NCBI GenBank assembly: GCA_963921195.1
Contig: OY992539.1
Location: forward strand, 39,874,518 to 39,938,517
DNA length: 64,000 nt
From: Pegoplata infirma
Lineage: Eukaryota; Arthropoda; Insecta; Diptera; Anthomyiidae
Direction: 5' to 3'
Each line of letters opens with the position of its first letter. Position 1 is the first letter of the stretch. Under the pieces are notes generated by a model. That model was not told the origin of the DNA. It made no database searches and saw only the letters and a program-made list of their open reading frames with translations. Both the position numbers and the translations under genes were made by a program. This document shows, piece after piece, positions 42,076-52,315 of the stretch.

Positions 42076-43069
42076 AATATTCTTTTTTTTCCATTCCAGA
42101 TACACTCGGTGACCCCAAATTTGTGTAATTAGAGGAAAATTTTAAACACAAAAAATAAAGTTCCCTAAATCTGGCATCACTGTTTCAATGAGTCCTACAA
42201 TATGAATATATGTAACTTTCATTTGGCACCTGTAATAATAACGGTAATAGCGCAGTAACAACAACATCACTAGCAGTAGCAGCAGCAGCATTAAACAAAA
42301 CATACAAAAAAAATAAAAATTATGAAAATTACTATTAAAAAAGTGCGCTCATCTGCAATCCATGAGATAGTCGTCCGTCAACGTTATATGAACAAACTAA
42401 AGCTGTTGCTTCAGGCATAAAACGGAAGCTTAAAAGCGATAAATCCTTAATGGATTCAAATGAGAGCTGGTGGCCACAGACAAAGCGTCATCGTCATCAT
42501 CATTGCAAAACATTGTCCTTTTTTTTTTTTTTTTGTTTTTTGCTTCATCTCCCCTAACTGGTACTAAATGATGATGATGACTGGTACTAGTACGTTAAAA
42601 ATATACGAGTACCAACTATATTAAAATTTATTCACTGAAACAGCGAGAGAGGGAGTGCGAAAAATTTATATAAAAACATAATAGCGATTAAACAACTGAA
42701 TTAACACACTTATAAAACTAAAATAATAATAATGTTGGCGTTTATGGTGATGATGATGGGATTTAGGGACAATGGTTTGGAAACAAAAAGAAACTTAAAA
42801 TATATTTGAATAATTTTTTTAAAGGTTTACGTTTTTTTTTAATAAAAAGAGTGTTGAAATGAGCTTAAAATAAGCAAAATGGTTATTTTTTTAAGATCTT
42901 TTTGTTCAAGAAGGAAACCTGTTGACGGAAGCCTCTTCGATCTTAATGGAATTTGGAGTTGATGCAATTAAAGAAGAATAAACAAATATTAATAATAATT
43001 TAATAATAATTTGATACATCAGTTTTTATTTATTTTTCCAATTTTTATTTACAACTTATTTTAAATAAT
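42076..43069. other. Unique-looking host DNA with AGC/GAT triplets
   Basis: 42235-42500 has AACAACAACATCACTAGCAG, TAGCAGCAGCAGCATT, GATAGTCGTCCGTCAACGTT and CGTCATCGTCATCATCATTG; 42565-42650 has ATGATGATGATGACTGGTAC. Complexity and GC are above the window average and no paralog is present here. Exonic character is absent (stops in all frames). 42913-42960 carries AAGAAGGAAACCTGTTGACG and TCGATCTTAATGGAATTTGG, an eroded CAAGGAAGG-family end. Confidence 0.4.
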
Positions 43070-43206
43070 TTTAACCTAACCGAGAACTGGTAAAAATGAC
43101 CGTCGTCTCGTTGTAGCGAAATCGACCAAGGGCTTTCGTGGGAATCGAACCCACGACCCCCTGTTTCATAGGCTAGCACGCTACCAACTAGCCTACAGGG
43201 GCCAAA
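43070..43206 (-). repeat. tRNA-derived SINE (tRNA-like head at 43132-43203)
   Basis: On the minus strand, GGCCCCTGTAGGCTAGTTGG, TAGCGTGCTAGCC and GTGGGTTCGATTCCCAC give a D-arm-like region and a perfect T-arm with B box GGTTCGATTCC (plus-strand 43141-43151). The acceptor halves pair at only about three positions and the anticodon stem is incomplete, so this is not a functional tRNA. A short unrelated body (CTTGGTCGATTTCGCTACAA, CGAGACGACGG) and a GGTTAGGTTAAAA tail follow, which is the SINE layout. Poly-A-like flanks (AAATAATTTT / AAATATTATTA) may be a degraded TSD. Confidence 0.7.
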
Positions 43207-43840
43207 TATTATTACAGTAATTCAAAAATTTGGCTCGTTTTCCTTAATCATGCGGGCTTTCACACGATAGATGACTTAGGAAGTTGTAATTACCTTTGCT
43301 GGGTTTCAAACGATTTAAGATTTTAATACCAAATTAGAGAAACATTTTACTCCAAAACGCAATTCAGTACCCATTTAGAAGCAAACTTAACTTAAAATAC
43401 AGAAAAAATTTATAAAATGAATAAAAAGAAGTATTTCCACTTGTAATTCCTTTTTTAATCTTAATGGCCGATGCGGCATGCACGATTATCCGTAAATTTT
43501 GTTAGACGTATTTATTCAACCAAATGAATTTTCTAGGTACCCCCACCCCCACCAAAGGTCAAACCAAACATAATATTTTTTTGAAAAATTTTCGCTCCTC
43601 GGAGTGGCTTAACGCATCAGCTAAAAATATTGAAAATCTGATTTCACAAGCTTATTTTACAGGAAAAATTAATACAATGGATGTTTTTTGAGCTTTTAAA
43701 AAAAGTTCCGAAAAACCACCACAGGGGACGTTTTGAGATTTTTTTATTTTAATTAAAATTTTATTTGAATTTATATGTGACTTCAATAAAACTTTGTAAT
43801 TGATTCAACTATTGTTTTAGTTGTTTAACTTTTCTGAAAA
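43207..43840. other. AT-rich stretch, nothing recognised
   Basis: GGTACCCCCACCCCCACCAAAGG near 43537 is a local C-rich tract. No gene or repeat ends. Confidence 0.4.
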
Positions 43841-43844
43841 AAAG

Positions 43845-43985
43845 TAAGAGCGCTAAATTCAGATGTGCCGAATCTTTTATACCCTCTAACATTTTAAAAA
43901 TATAAAAAAAAAAAAAATGGTGTTTTTCATTTGGGGGGGAGGGGTTTGGAGGCGGGCTGTGGAGATACCTTCCCTCCCACGGTAA
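43845..43985 (+). repeat. Family F1 5' fragment
   Basis: AAGTAAGAGCGCTAAATTCAG, TGTGCCGAATCTTTTATACC, a T-run and GGGGGGGAGGGGTTTGG with ACCTTCCCTCCCACGGTAA match the head of F1 copies. It stops after about 140 bp. Confidence 0.7.
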
Positions 43986-44146
43986 ATATTTATTAATTCA
44001 TTTATTATGCATTTTGGGCTACAGTAATACAATTTTTTCATAATTTTAATGTTTTTTTTTACATCCACGCCCACAAAGGTTATTTTTTGTAGAAAAAAAA
44101 TTCCAAAAATTATTTATAGAAACATAAAAACATGTTTGTATCAAGT

Positions 44147-44205
44147 GACTTTGGCACGATGGGTAGAGTGTCTGGCCAGAACGTAATTGATTGCGGGATC
44201 GATTT
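44147..44205 (+). repeat. Degenerate tRNA-like sequence
   Basis: TTTGGCACGATGGGTAGAGTG, TCTGGCCAGAACG and GCGGGATCGATTTCCC resemble an A-box region and a decayed B box (GGATCGATTTCC for GGTTCGANTCC). Arms do not fold into a full cloverleaf. Most likely an old SINE head. Confidence 0.35.
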
Positions 44206-44423
44206 CCCAAAATTTTATTAAAAATTTTTAAAAAAATATATTTAAATAGAAAATTGTAAAAATTAAATAGAAAATTGTAAAAATAACTGCGAAATCATTA
44301 ATTTTTAAAGTTTTCGTAAGTTATTTTTTTGGAATTTGTTAGTAAAAATACCAGAATTATCATAATTTTTAATGTTTTCGTAGGTTATTTTTTTCGAATT
44401 TGTTGGTAAAAAAAGAATGAAAA

Positions 44424-44947
44424 ACAAGTGAGATTGTTAAATTCGGCTGTGCCGAATCTTTTATACCCTGCAAAATGTAAAAAAAAATTTAAAAAAAAAA
44501 TTATCAAAGGCGTTTTATTGGGGGGGGGGGGGTGATGGGGGACTTTGAGAGCAACTTCCCATCGCGATAAATATACCAAATGTTTCATTTATTTAACAAA
44601 AATACAAAAAACATGTAAAAAAAGTGTATTTTATCAGAGGTTGGTTCAGTTCTTCAAAGGGAAACTTGTTTTCCCCTGGCCCGATTTTGCCCATTCACGA
44701 ACTTAACCTGCCTATGAACATAAGACATATTTGAGCCAAACTTCAGGAGTCTAGCTGTTTTATTTTGCACTGCATTGTGTTATCTACAGACGGACGGACG
44801 GACAGACGGACATTTACAGAATGTCTTAGAATCAATCATGGATCAATAATTATATACTTTATGGGGTCCCCGACCGATATTTCGATGCGTTACAAACGGA
44901 ATGACAAAGTAAGTATACCCCCATACTGTGGTTGGAGGGTATAAAAA
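44424..44947 (+). repeat. Family F1 copy, full length
   Basis: ACAAGTGAGATTGTTAAATT, hairpin ATTCGGCTGTGCCGAAT, TATACCCTG, the G-run at 44520-44534, GACGGACGGACGGACAGACG, GGGGTCCCCGACCGATATTT, and the end CCCATACTGTGGTTGGAGGG. Confidence 0.85.
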
Positions 44948-45115
44948 CGTAATTTTTTAATGTTTAATGTTATTTATTTTAGAAAATTTTGTCAACAGTA
45001 AAAAATAAATGTTGATGTTTGTTAAAACAAATGAATAATTACTGGGATGGTGTTCAATTGTTTATTCACTGGTTTTAAGTGTGTTTTTCATTTGTTTTTG
45101 TCTACAAAATATTTT

Positions 45116-45944
45116 GAGTATATATATAAGTTTGTCATTCCGTTTGTAAAACCTCGAAATATTGGTCTAGGACCCCATAAAGTATATATATTCATGAATC
45201 ATGATCCTCGATCGATTTTAAGACGATCTAGCGATGTCCGTCCGTCTGTCCGCCTGTCTGTCTGTTGAAAACACGATAACTTTTGAAAGACTTTACGGAG
45301 GCTCCTGAAGCTTGGCGTATATATTGGACATTTACCTGGTCAGGCTGGTATTGCAATCCAGCGAAATCGGTCCAGTGGTTTAAAAGTTATGAGCAAAAGA
45401 CTGAATTTCGGCAAGGGTTTTTCGTGAATTTATGAGATAAAAAGTACTATAACTTTCGAAAAGCAATTCTGAGGATGCTGAAGCTTGGCATATATATTTT
45501 TCGTTCCTCCAGCCTAGTTTGTGTTGAGTTTCACCCAAATCGGTCCAGTGGTTCAAAAGTTATTAGCAAAACCGTGAATTTCAGATTAGCTTCCCCTCAA
45601 ATTCACGTGTTGAAACCCCGTTAAACCTGTTTTAAAAACATTGGTAAGTCACAGAAATATTTTACAACGTAGTTTTGTCACTCAAAAATATTTTTATACC
45701 AAAACAAAAAAAAAATACACTCGAAAAAAATTTTACACTCAAAACAAAATTTTACACTCAAAAAAAAAATTAGTAAATTATTTTTTTTTTTCACAAATTA
45801 CTAAAAAAAATTTTTTTGCACAAAATAAAATATTTATAATCAAAACTTTTATTTTTCACGTTAGAAAATTTACTATCACTTAAAATGGGCATTGTGGAGG
45901 GTATTCATGGATTCGGCCAAGTCGAATTTAACTTTTCTACTTGT
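45116..45944 (-). repeat. Family F3 copy, minus strand, start-to-near-end
   Basis: The reverse complement of F3: TATATATAAGTTTGTCATTC, GGACCCCATAAAGTATATAT, GTCCGTCCGTCTGTCCGCC, two 'cgaaatcggtccagtggtt' blocks about 180 bp apart (an internal duplication typical of F3), the TTTTTGAGTG/CACTCAAAAA series, and the head ATTCGGCCAAGTCGAATTTA followed by ACTTTTCTACTTGT. The CCCTC end is missing. Confidence 0.8.
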
Positions 45945-46083
45945 TTTTTTTCTTTTTTATATGGAAAAAAAATACCAAAATTTTTTAAAAAAATATTATA
46001 AATCGAAGACCTTTGTGCCCCATGAAAATGATGACTGAATTTATTTGTAAAAATGTCGTACTTTAACAGTATGTTAACTAAAA

Positions 46084-47064
46084 ACAAGTAGAAAAGTTAA
46101 ATTCGACTTGGCCGAATCTATGAATACCCTCCACAATGCCCATTTTAAGTGAAAAAATAACAGTTATGATTAGAAATATTTTATTTTGTAAAAAAAAAAA
46201 AATTTTTTAGTAATTTTTGAAAAAAAAAAAAAATACTAATTTTTTTTTGAGTGTAAACTTTTTTTTTGGTGTAAAATTTTTTCGAATTTTACATTAAAAA
46301 AAAAAATAACTAATTTTTTTTTTGACTGTAAAATTTTTTCGAATTTTACATTAAAAAAAAAAATTTACTAATTTTTTTTTTGAGTGTAAAATTTTTTTTG
46401 AGTGTAAAATTTTTTTCGAGTGTATTTTTTTTTTTGTTTTGGTATAAAAATATTTTTGAGTAACAAAAATACGTTTTAAAATATTTTTGTGACTTACCAA
46501 TGGTTTTATAACAGGTTTAACGGGTTTTCACCACGTGAATTTAAGGTGAAGCTAATCTGATATTCACGGTTTTGCTAATAACTTTTGAACCACTGGACCG
46601 ATTTGGGTGAGATTCAATACGAACTTGGGTGGAGGAACAAAAAATATATATGCCAAGCTTCAGCATCCTCAGAATTGATTTTCGAAAGTTATAGAGCTTT
46701 TTATCTCACAAAATCACGAAAAACCCTTGCCGAAATTCAGTCTTTTGCTCATAACTTTTGAACCACTGGACCGATTTCGCTGGATTGCAATACCAACCTG
46801 ACCAGGTAAATGCTCAACATATATGCCAAACTTCAGGAGCCTCCGTAAAGTCTTTCAAAAGTTAGCGTGTTTTCAACAGACAGACAGACGGACAGACGGA
46901 CGGACGGACGGACGGACGGACGGACATCGCTAGATCGTCTTAAAATCGATCGAGGATCATGAATGTATATACTTTATGGGGTCCTAGACCAATATTTCGA
47001 GGTGTTACAAACGGAATGACAAACTTATATATACCCTCTATCACTAGAGTGGAGGGTATAAAAA
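46084..47064 (+). repeat. Family F3 copy, full length (reference copy)
   Basis: Head ACAAGTAGAAAAGTTAAATT, hairpin ATTCGACTTGGCCGAAT, GAATACCCTCCACAATGCCC; a zone of TTTTTTTGAGTGTAAAATTT units; two copies of 'taacttttgaaccactggaccgattt' (46578 and 46755); a 40-bp GGAC/AGAC run at 46877-46924; then CATCGCTAGATCGTCTTAAA, TTTATGGGGTCCTAGACC and the end CACTAGAGTGGAGGGTATAA. No reading frame of note. It stands immediately beside an inverted copy (45116-45944). Confidence 0.85.
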
Positions 47065-47989
47065 TCAAGAGGGGTTGACGAAAATGCACTCAAAAAATGC
47101 ATTTACATTTAAAATGCATTTTTAAGGACACACTTTTGTTTGAAATTTTACGTTTACAGAAGAGGAGTTTAGCTTTTAATTTTGATTATAAAAATCCGAT
47201 ATTTACTTCAGAAGTTATAGCTCTTTAAACTTCACCACTTTTTAAATTTGTTTGTGATTTAAAAAAAAATGAAAATCGCAAGTTTCTGGAATTTAATTAA
47301 ACTGTAAATGGGTATGTCTAAATGGCTCCCTAGAGCATCTGGGTTCATAATATGAAAAAAATCTGACGACCCACGTCCAATTTTGTGGTTTTGTATCGTA
47401 ATTTTGACCGATATTGTTTTCTAAAAAAATATGTTATACAATTATAAAAAATTAAAGAGTTAAGAGAAATTTCTTCGCATAATCTTACACACAATTTAAA
47501 ATACTACTAAAAAATGTCTTTAATAACTTTTAAGCATTTATTTAAAAATTAAAATTCAATTAGTAAAATTTGTTAGTTAACTACCAGCCAAAATTTTAAC
47601 AATTGGGTCTAGGCCAAAAATTATAGAATTCTCAAAGTTAAATTTAAAATGTTTTATAGCATACATTTTAGCACTTTTTTTTAACTTTAAATATGTAGTA
47701 ATGTCATGGTGAATTATTTATGTTTTTTAAAAACAGAGAAAAACTGCAACTTACTTCTTTTTGTTTTTATCGTTGTAAATAAAACGTCGAAAACAACGGA
47801 ATAAGTTTTCTGTTTGTTGAAAGTGAATAATACCGATGATAATGTGACAAGACAAGAGTCAAGCCAAATTCATGAAACAACAAGCTAAAACAAAAAAGAA
47901 CAAATCTTTAATTTGGAAAATAGTATGAAAACACTATGGGATTAGATAGTAGAAATATTAAGCATTTATTAAAATATGCTCAAATTTTT
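47065..47989. other. AT-rich stretch, nothing recognised
   Basis: TGCACTCAAAAAATGCATTT near 47087 resembles the CACTCAAAA end, but I found no partner. No gene. Confidence 0.4.
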
Positions 47990-48051
47990 TTTTTACATAA
48001 AATTTTTTTCACCAATTTTTTTTTCATCAATATTATTTTTCAATTCAATTT
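47990..48051 (+). repeat. Short CATCAATATT array next to F1
   Basis: Three or four degenerate TTTTTCATCAATATTA-type units directly before the F1 terminus. The same order (array then F1 end) recurs at 36884 and 50315. Confidence 0.65.
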
Positions 48052-48148
48052 TTTTATACCCTCCAACCACAGTATGGGGGTATACTCACTTTGTCATTCC
48101 GTTTGTAACGCATCGAAATATTGGTCGGAGACCCCAAAAAGTATATAT

Positions 48149-49649
48149 TAGGGTATTCAATCGATTAACCGTTAATCGGTTAACCGATTAATTTTGGTCG
48201 ATTAACTGTTCGAATAATTTAAAATTGTCAATTTTCGAATAACAAATAAACCGATTAATTTGTGTCGGTTAACCGATTAACCGAAATTTAATTTTTTATT
48301 ACTTTTACCTATTTTATTTTATTGTATTGCTTTATTTTGTTTTTTGATATTTTATTTTTAATTTAAATTACGGTTCTGCTGAAAGAAGTTTAGGTCTAAA
48401 AAAATTATCAAACTCTCTTTCAGGAACATGTAAAAACTTCGTCAAGAAAATATTTTATCAAAGTCCTAAAAAGATATTTAGGTTTAAAAAAAGAAAACAA
48501 ACTTTATAACCCTATCCAATTTTTTATACATTGCGAACAGTATACACATATATTTTTATTAGTTTTTCATGCGCCTAATCCGAATCTGAACTAATCCATT
48601 TCATCTTGAGATATTTAGATTTTCGATTGACAATACTGCAAAAACTCAGATTTTTTCAATGTTCGGGACCCTATAAAACCGCGAATTATTTTATAATGTA
48701 TAACACCGTCCGACAGCCAATATTAAGCATGAACCGGATGATATATGTCTGAAAGTAGAAATCAAATGAAGTAAAACTACATTTACAGTTTTTCATTTCG
48801 TGATCCTGTTTCCCAAAATTTTAAAGGATTACATTTTAAAATTTTTTTTAAAATATTTTTTTTAATATTTGTACTTGTCCTAGGATACCACTGGAGATGG
48901 AAAATGAAAGAGGAGGATCTCCCCTAATATTTTATAAAATTTAATCCTCTAAAACTTTGAAGTCGTTTTAAAAGGAAACAGGATCACGAAATGAAAAACT
49001 GTAAATGAAGTTTTACTAAATTTAGTCTCTAGTCTCAAACGTATATTACCCCGTTCGAGTTTAACGACTTTTTCCATTTTTGTCGGACGGTGTAAATAGT
49101 TTACCACATCTGAAAAATCTGCTATTTTTGGAATCCTTTAGATATCCTTTTTCATATATCATATCGACCGATGAAATTATTGAAATTTCGGCCCTGACAA
49201 ATAAAAGAAAACAAATTTGTAAACCAAACAATTTTTTTGTTCATATTATTAATACTGAATTCGAAAATTTTTTAGGGGTGCATCTAAGCCCGGCAACAAT
49301 TTGGCTCAATTTTTCCTTTTTATAAAAATTGTTTTATTTTTTTTACATTTTTTCACATAGAATTGGGGCCAATTTGGATTGGGATAATTTTTAGGGTGCC
49401 AAAAATTCTTTATTTGGGCTAACGGGTATTTAAAGCTTCGCCATATCGGATATAGATTTCTTATTAATAAAATTCTTAAAAGTATACACAATTCGTGGTT
49501 TTATATTCAATTTAAATTTTAAATTGATATTATTCGGTTAACCGAATAATTCAAATTTAACCGATTATTAACCGATTAAATCTCAACCCCGATTAATTAT
49601 TTGCTCGATTAACCGATTAAACCAGAACCTCGATTAATTGAATACCCTA
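48149..49649. mobile_element. hAT-like element, 1501 bp, perfect 8-bp TSD
   Basis: The TSD GTATATAT is at 48141-48148 and 49650-49657. TIRs TAGGGTATTCAATCGATTAA (left) and TAGGGTATTCAATTAATCGA (reverse complement of the right) fit the hAT rule YARNG. The subterminal zones are dense in CGATTAACCG/CGGTTAATCG words in both orientations, typical transposase-binding-like clusters. No transposase frame. It contains a 389-bp element (48704-49092). F1 wording on both sides joins to an intact F1 when this is removed. Confidence 0.9.
48704..49092. mobile_element. Harbinger-like MITE, 389 bp, TAA TSD
   Basis: CACCGTCCGACA is a perfect 12-bp TIR, with TAA at 48701-48703 and 49093-49095. A 3-bp TWA duplication is the PIF/Harbinger mark. 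The interior has an inverted pair (CAGTTTTTCATTTCGTGATC at 48785; GATCACGAAATGAAAAACTG at 48981) related to the duplicated block at 1682-2230. Confidence 0.8.
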
Positions 49650-50048
49650 GTATATATTATTGATCCATGATCGATTCTAAGACATTCTGTGAATGTCCGT
49701 CCGTCCGTCTGTCTGTAGATGGCACGATACAGTCCAAAATAAAAGAGCTAGCCTCCTTCAATGGTCCTAGACAGGTCAAGTTCGTAAATGGGCAAAATCG
49801 GCTAAGGGGGAAAAAAGTTCTCCCTTGAAGAACTGAACCAACCTCTGAAAAAATACACTTTTTACATGTTTTTTGTATTTTTGTTAAATAAATGAAACAT
49901 TTGCTATATTTATCGGGATGGGAAGGTACTCTCAACGTCCCCCACTGACTCCCATCACCCCCCCCCCCCTCCAAAACAAACGCCCCTGACAATTTTTTTT
50001 TTACATTTTGTTAAATTCGGCACAGCCGAATTTAACACTCTCACTTGT

Positions 50049-50314
50049 TTTTTTTCATCAAAGTTTTTTTAAATCAATTTTTTTTACATCAATTTTTTTT
50101 TGCCTCATTTTTTTCATAAAATTTATTTTCTCAAAAAAAAAATTTTTTTCATCAAAAAAAAAAATTTTTTTTCATCAAAAAGAATTTTTTATTAATTTTT
50201 TCTTCTTTTCATCAATTTTTTTTTCTTTATATTTCTTTTTGTTCGAAAACATTTTTTTACCAAAAATTTTTTTTCATCAACGATTTGTTTTTTCATCAAA
50301 ATTTTTTTTGGTTT
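50049..50314 (+). repeat. Degenerate CATCAA(A/T) minisatellite between two F1 copies
   Basis: Units such as TTTTTCATCAAAGTTTTTTT, TTTTCATCAAAAAAAAAAAT and TTTTCATCAACGATTTG, more diverged than the B arrays. No B hairpins flank it. Confidence 0.75.
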
Positions 50315-51559
50315 TTTTATACCCTCCAACCACAGTATGTGGTCGAAATATCGGTCTAGGACCCCATAAAGTATATATTTTATTGATCAGTGATCGATTC
50401 TAAGACATTCTAGCGATGTCCGTCCGTCCGTCCGTCAGTCTGTCCGTAGAGGACACAATACAGTCCAAAATAAAAGAGCTAGACTTCCGAAGTTTGGCAC
50501 GAATATGTCTTATATGAGGCATTCCACACCAAATGTCCCGCTACAAAAAAACATATGTCCCGTAAATTTCAGAATAAGTTGTTTGGATAGCCCTAAATGG
50601 AACTAAGAAAATTGCGTTTTCAGTTTTTCAATTTTTCAAAAACTGGTCTTAGAAGGCATGGTCAAATATTGGAAAAATGGTCAAATTTGTGGCGAGTTGC
50701 CTTGATTAAATATTTATCACATTAAAACGGAATGCACCACAATCTTAAAAATTTACATTCTTATATAGTTTCGTATGGGCTATCGAATAATTTTTTTTTT
50801 CCTTGAAAAATTTTCAGAACCCGTTCTGAAATTTTCCATTTTTTAAAAAAGTCAATTTATCAAAAATCCGGCCACTTTTTTTCTTTTTTTAAATTTTTTT
50901 TTAAGTTTAGATGTTTGTCCATCCACACAAAAAAAATCAGAAATGTATTTTTCGTTTTTTTCGAGAAAATCGAAATTGAATTTTAAATTTCATAACAATT
51001 TTGTAATTTGCTTGTATTTTCTTGTTTTAACGTTGCGAATGAGTAATATTAATTGCATGAATATTACTCATTCGACAAAATTTACTTTTTTAAAAAATGG
51101 AAAATTTCAGAACGGGTTCTGAAAATTTTTCAAGGAAAAAAAATTTATTCGATAGCCCATACGAAACTATATAAGAATGTAAATTTTTAAGATTGTGGTG
51201 CATTCCGTTTTAATGTGATAAATATTTAATCAAGGTAACTCGCCACAAATTTTACCATTTTTCCAATATTTGACCACGCCTCCTAAGCCCAGTTTTTGAA
51301 AAATTGAAAACCGAAAACGCAATTTTCTAAGTTCCATATAGGGCTATCCATACAAGCTATTCAGAAGTTTATGGTACACGTGTTTTTTTTTTCGCTGGAC
51401 ATTTGGTGTGGAATGCCTCATATTTCTAGGCAGGTTAAGTTCGGAAATGGGCAAAATCGGACCAAGGGGAAAAAAGTTCCCCCTTGGAGAACTAAACCAG
51501 CCTAAGAAAACCTCATTTTTTGCAGGATTTTTTGTACTTTTGCTAAGCAAATGCAACAT
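50315..51559 (-). repeat. Family F1 copy, minus strand, 5'-truncated, split by a palindrome
   Basis: TATACCCTCCAACCACAGTA, GTCCGTCCGTCCGTCAGTCTG, CACGAATATGTCTTATA, then the palindrome (50515-51420), then TATTTCTAGGCAGGTTAAGT, GAAATGGGCAAAATCGGACC and GCTAAGCAAATGCAACATTC, where it stops. The F1 head is absent. Confidence 0.85.
50515..51420. mobile_element. Fold-back element (TGAGGCATTCCACACC), copy 1, TA TSD
   Basis: TIR TGAGGCATTCCACACCAAAT is perfect at both ends, and the palindrome continues for several hundred bases (GGATAGCCC / GGGCTATCC; GTGGTGCATTCCGTTTTAAT mirrored; CAGAACCCGTTCTG at the inner edge). TA at 50513-50514 and 51421-51422. The F1 copy at 36888 shows the empty site GTCTTATATTCCTAGG. 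The right arm has an inner deletion relative to the sister at 56580. No coding sequence. Confidence 0.9.
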
Positions 51560-52315
51560 TCAAGAGCACCCAAATTTTCCGCAAAACATTTAAAAATTTA
51601 AAAAAAAAAAAATTAGGATAACACTTGCACTATGGGCCACTTTTTTCAAAAACTGGTAATTGTTGACCCATAGTGCACACTATCTAAATGCAGTGATACA
51701 GTACGGTAATATTAAAATTGTATGGCATTGAAAAATAACTTTTCAACATAATGCTTTAAAACTCATTTATTTGTTGCATACTCAAGGTCTTCTTGAATTT
51801 AGAAGTGACTTGAGTCTTGTTTTTTTTTTTAAGAAAATGAATAGATAAAACAATTGTAGCCTTTGTTGGCACTTTTGCGTTTTCATTAAAAAAGGATGAT
51901 GATAAAAATAAAAAAAAAAATCCTATCCTTTACTCTAAAATGTTACACTTACATCATCATCAACATTTGCAGCAACCTTTAGTTCAGGGATTCTCAATAG
52001 TTTTTTAAGACATTTCAAATGACTCAATTACCCCAAAAGGGATACCCCTATAAGTTATGCTTCACCGCCGTCTGAGAACAATCTGTTTTATATGTTGTTA
52101 TAAGTTATATCATATCGGCCCACAGGTCCGATATCCCATGGCCTGTGGTTAAAAGATCTCTGAAGAATTTCGGGAGTTCTAATTATAAGAATATTAATAA
52201 AATTTATTTATGTTGGTAATTTTTGCAAGACTTAGTCGACATGTGTTTCGAAATTTTTAGATTTCATTGTCAAAGCTATTTAGCAAATATAAAAACCCTT
52301 TACTACACTCAGAGA
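51560..52315. other. AT-rich stretch, nothing recognised
   Basis: TGGGCCACTTTTTTCAAAAA / GTTGACCCATAGTGCAC near 51625 form a weak inverted pair (GCACTATGGGCC / GACCCATAGTGC). Otherwise no feature. Confidence 0.45.

Larger units (their letters stand above)
48052..50048 (-). repeat. Family F1 copy, minus strand, split by a hAT element
   Basis: Reverse complement of F1 from TATACCCTCCAACCACAGTA to TTAACACTCTCACTTGT, with all modules present (GTCCGTCCGTCTGTCTG, GGGCAAAATCGG, C-run 49958-49970, hairpin ATTCGGCACAGCCGAAT). It is interrupted at 48149-49649. Confidence 0.85.

Noticed and set aside
43132..43203. Functional tRNA gene on the minus strand
   Set aside because: B box is perfect, but acceptor and anticodon stems do not pair, and a SINE-like body follows.
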